Assembly: GCF_018873765.1 (NCBI RefSeq)
Contig: NC_057925.1
Span: 47,151,010-47,215,009, forward strand
Direction: 5' to 3'
From: Telopea speciosissima
Lineage: Eukaryota; Streptophyta; Magnoliopsida; Proteales; Proteaceae
Length of the DNA stretch: 64,000 nt
Both the position numbers and the translations under genes were made by a program. Positions 60,990 to 64,000 of this stretch are shown here, piece after piece; position 1 is the stretch's first letter, and each line of letters opens with the position of its first letter. The notes under the pieces are model-generated. The model saw only the letters and a program-made list of their open reading frames with translations. It was not told the DNA's origin and ran no database searches.

Positions 60990-61832
60990 CATTGCTCAAG
61001 TCTGATCTCTCCGGTGACAAAGAAACTTCAACATTGGAAATCTCAATACCTAAGTCCAGCTGGTAAATTGGTTCTTGTGCAATCAACTCTGTCTGCTATG
61101 CCTCTCTATGTAATGTCCTGCTTCAAAATTCCTTCATCTGTGCACAAGTCATTGGACGACACGAGTAGAGTTTTTTTTTGGTCCAATGGAAGCAAGGCAA
61201 TGATTCCTACGGTCGCTTGGGGAACTATTTGCAAGCCGAAAAGGTTTGGAGGGCTTAACATCAAGCTTTCAGCCTAGATGAATCAAGCTTTGCTTGCTAA
61301 GAAGGCCTGGGAACTTCTCATATCTCCTACATCGTTATGGGGTAGACTGATGAAAGCGAAGTATTTCCCCTCTACTTCCTTCTTGTTTGCAAAGTGTCCT
61401 TCGACCGCTTCTTAGGGGTGGAAATTTGTTTGCTTGGCTAGAGATCTTCTCCGCAAAGGCCTCTTCATACAAGTGGGTAACGGGCTCTTTATTGATCCTT
61501 GGCAAGATTATTGGATCCCAAATCACTCACCCTTGGCAGCTCCCCTTCCCCTCCCTAGAGATGCTCCTCTTAGAGTGGCTAATCTCATTGACTCACTTAC
61601 CAATTCTTGGAGACGTGATATGATTTTTCATTGGTGGCCTCCGGACATTGCTTCAAGAATCCTCTCCATCCCCATCCCCATTTTCCCAAGTGATGATAAA
61701 TTCATTTGGGCCGCAACCGCAAGTGGAAATTTCACAGTGGCATCAGCCTACAATATTGCAGTCAATGGCTTTATTCACACAACTCAACCTTTTTGGCTCA
61801 AAATTTGGGAAAAAGATCTTATCCAGCCATGG
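60990..61832 (+). mobile_element. LINE fragment (post-polymerase segment), cut by an LTR
   Basis: The plus strand encodes KKLQHWKSQYLSPAGKLVLV, YVMSCFKIPSSV, FFWSNGSKAMI and GGLNIKLS, then after stops ALLAKKAWELLISPTSLWG, LRKGLFIQVGNGLFIDPWQD and IPIFPSDDKFIWAATASGNF, ending abruptly in WLKIWEKDLIQPW. This is the stretch between polymerase and zinc-binding domain of a plant LINE. Its 5' part is missing, and the 3' side stops where TGTAGACGC begins. Confidence 0.85.
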
Positions 61833-64000
61833 TGTAGACGCTGAATTTTGGCACCTTGGAAGTGTGATTCGGCGATGATGATTAAAGCTCGACTGGCTTG
61901 CGTGGTGACCAAATGGTAGAAAATTACCAATTTACCCTTACCCCACTTTTTGTAACCAAACTGTCCCAAGTAGAGCCCAAATCTCTAGGATAGCCTTGTT
62001 TAACCATTTTAAGCCCACATGTAAAATTTCACTCCAATCTGACGCCTTTTTGTCAAAATGAGTGTCTTACCCCTGGCCTGGTTCTCGGTATCTGGACTGC
62101 CCGATTTGGCCCAAAACACTTTGGATGACCTTATTTGGTCATATTAAGCTTTCACGAAAAGTTTTGGCCAAATCGGATAACTTTTATGAAAATGACCGTT
62201 TTGCCCCTGGCATGGTTCTTGGTACCCGAGCCACCCGATGTGACATGAAACCATTTGGATAACTTTATTTGGTCATATTGTGCTTACATGTAAAATTTCA
62301 TGTAATTCTGGTATTATTTGGACCTTGATCGGCGTGAAACACCACTTATGTGCTTTCCTTGATATCCGTGCTATTTTTAGGAAAAATGGGCCATATCTGC
62401 CACACGGATGGAAAGTACGTGTTGAGACCTTTGCGGCGATATGTGGTGCATCAAAATCGGCCTTTCGGTTTTAAAGATATTAGCATTTGAACGTGGACCT
62501 TTAAAATGGAATCTTTAAATGGTTTATTAAAAAAAAAAAAAAAAAAAAAAAGATGGGTCAAACTGAGTTGACCCGAACCGAGTCAACCCAGTCTGACCCG
62601 GCCCAGCTGGACTGTCGGCAGGGGACAAAGCCCCACCATTTAGGCTGAGCCACACAAGGCCCATCACCCATGCCCACCTGCCCAGCAGGCCTAGGCACAC
62701 CCATGCCCAGGCTGCACAGCAAGCCTGGCCACATGCAAGCCAGCCCATCACTGCTTATCCTAGCCATTAAGGCCCTAGGGGTCTTTGAGACCTTTCCTTA
62801 AACAGTTTTTCCCCTATAAATAACAGGCCATTTGGAGGGTTTAGGGACCAAGAAAATTCATGAAAAAATTATCATTGTGAAGTTCGTTCTCCCCTCTGTC
62901 CATCCATTCCAGAGACATCTCCATATCATGCTTCCATAGACATATAAAATTCCTCAAATACCCCTTGTTCACCACTCTTGCCATTCGGGGCAAACACACT
63001 TGGAGTGGCTTTCGGTGCCTTCCGACGATAATTCCGGCCATCCAAGGATATGTAGACTGAGCCCAGACACTTTCACGCTTCAAGGGTAGGTTTTATATAT
63101 CTTTATTTAGTTTTTATGTATTTCTTTTGATTTTCTTTCGTTAAAAGAGGCTGTTTTCAGTTAAAAAACTTCAAAAATAACACAAGAGTGGTAAATTTCT
63201 GAAAATTTTAGGGAAGATGTTTCCCACTGTGCTTGATGTCCATTAATTTTCTCAAGCTCCAAATCATGGTTTTTGTGATATTTTTGCCCCTGTGAAGGAT
63301 TTTGGATTATGTAAAATCTGAACCTGTGGGTGGGGATTTGGACAAAATCATTATGACCATGTTAAATATCATGTTTTGATTAGTGGGTGTGGTCTCTGGT
63401 TTGATCCAATTCGGGTCTGTGATGGGGATTTTGTATTTTTCTTTGTTTTCCCTTCTTTTTAGCATTTTAGAAAATATTAAAAATAGTGTAAATGTATAAA
63501 AATTCACAAAAAGAAATTATGGGATACATATTTCATCAAGATTGATTTTATGGGCTCATTAATCACTGACATGAATGTTTGATCATTTTCATAGGTGTTC
63601 ATTACCATGTTAGGGATGTAGATGTCATTTTTCTATTTGTTGTGAAAATCCAAGAAAATCAGAAAAAATACATTTCTAAGCATTAAATTCTGTTTTAAGT
63701 TGTTTTAGAATGTTTTCATAGCATATATGCCCACCATGAATCATAACCATGCATGAAAAGTCACTTCTGCCCTCAGGGGTATTTTGGCCATTTTGCGACC
63801 AAATCATATTTAGGGCCCTAGAAAGGTTTCTATCACTTTATTTGTATGTTTTAACTTTCATAAACATGTTTTAAGTATAAGTTTGCATTTTCATGCATAT
63901 TTGTATTTTTGCCTTAATAGGGGCATTTTGGTAATTTTACCACTTTATAGCATTGTATATATTTTAATGATTCACATGCATGCCAGTAATCATGTTTTAA
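61833..64000. mobile_element. Probable LTR-retroelement sequence, running off the right end
   Basis: TGTAGACGCTGAATTTTGGC at 61833 interrupts the LINE frame and is a typical LTR start of plant Ty3/gypsy elements. The region holds two to three imperfect units of about 134 bp (61997, 62131, 62265), a long A-run (62528-62550), GACCCGAACCGAGTCAACCC words and a promoter-like CCCCTATAAATAACAGG at 62812. No coding motif is seen before 64000. Whether this is a complete LTR, a solo LTR or part of an element cannot be decided here. Confidence 0.45.

Overview
The window is nuclear DNA of a flowering plant. It carries spliced genes with consensus GT/AG introns, a HECT ubiquitin ligase and F-box genes of plant type, and dense plant retrotransposons whose primer binding sites match plant initiator Met-tRNA. 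The base composition and gene types fit a eudicot or early-diverging angiosperm; I cannot name the species. There is no bacterial, organellar, CRISPR or rRNA content. About three quarters of the window is transposable-element sequence.

Layout. 1-4545: 3' part of a decayed Ty1/copia element (copia-A) with its 3' LTR. 4610-5535: an interspersed repeat with an inverted partner at 16716-17678. 5536-10417: a decayed minus-strand Ty3/gypsy fragment (gag-protease, PBS, LTR) carrying a hAT-like insertion. 10418-11950: a degraded LTR-like stretch and the 3' end of a LINE. 12467-14264: first coding exon of a UPL5-type HECT E3 ligase on the minus strand; the rest of its HECT domain is not in the window, so the first 12.4 kb is either a giant TE-filled intron or the gene is broken. 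14728-17678: several small non-autonomous DNA elements. 18248-21562: an intact four-exon plus-strand gene for a 167-residue protein that I read as a possible LRAT/H-REV107-like permuted papain fold. 23080-24110: LINE 3' fragment. 26528-29892: a second, internally deleted copia copy (copia-B, minus strand, perfect 5-bp target duplication) next to a LINE (29898-32498). 33490-35170: a CDC48 pseudogene that kept introns. 36482-41262: a tandem F-box pair, one pseudogene and one apparently intact CPR1-like gene, with small MITEs and retroposons between and around them. 42000-43282: short retroposons with target duplications.

43807-60783: a nested structure. A Ty1/copia element (copia-C) has its 3' LTR split by an 11.1-kb minus-strand Ty3/gypsy-like element (49039-60139) with twin 2,950-bp LTRs, a 77-bp tandem array inside each LTR, no recognisable gag-pol, and a degraded gene-like unit running antisense to it. 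Both elements have perfect 5-bp target duplications (AAGAG for the outer, TTTAG for the inner), which fixes the order of insertion. 60990-61832: a LINE fragment cut by the start of another LTR-type sequence that runs off the right end.

Host genes that look functional are the 167-residue gene, the F-box gene and possibly the UPL5 exon. UPL5 and the F-box protein both belong to ubiquitination, and the CDC48 relic derives from a ubiquitin-dependent segregase, but their proximity is probably coincidence. The observations most worth checking are: a perfect 15-nt complement between the copia-C LTR and the bases right after it, where the primer binding site should be; the LRAT-like gene; the coding-poor gypsy derivative with an antisense gene-like unit; and clustered CAG/CG differences between its LTRs that may be assembly errors.
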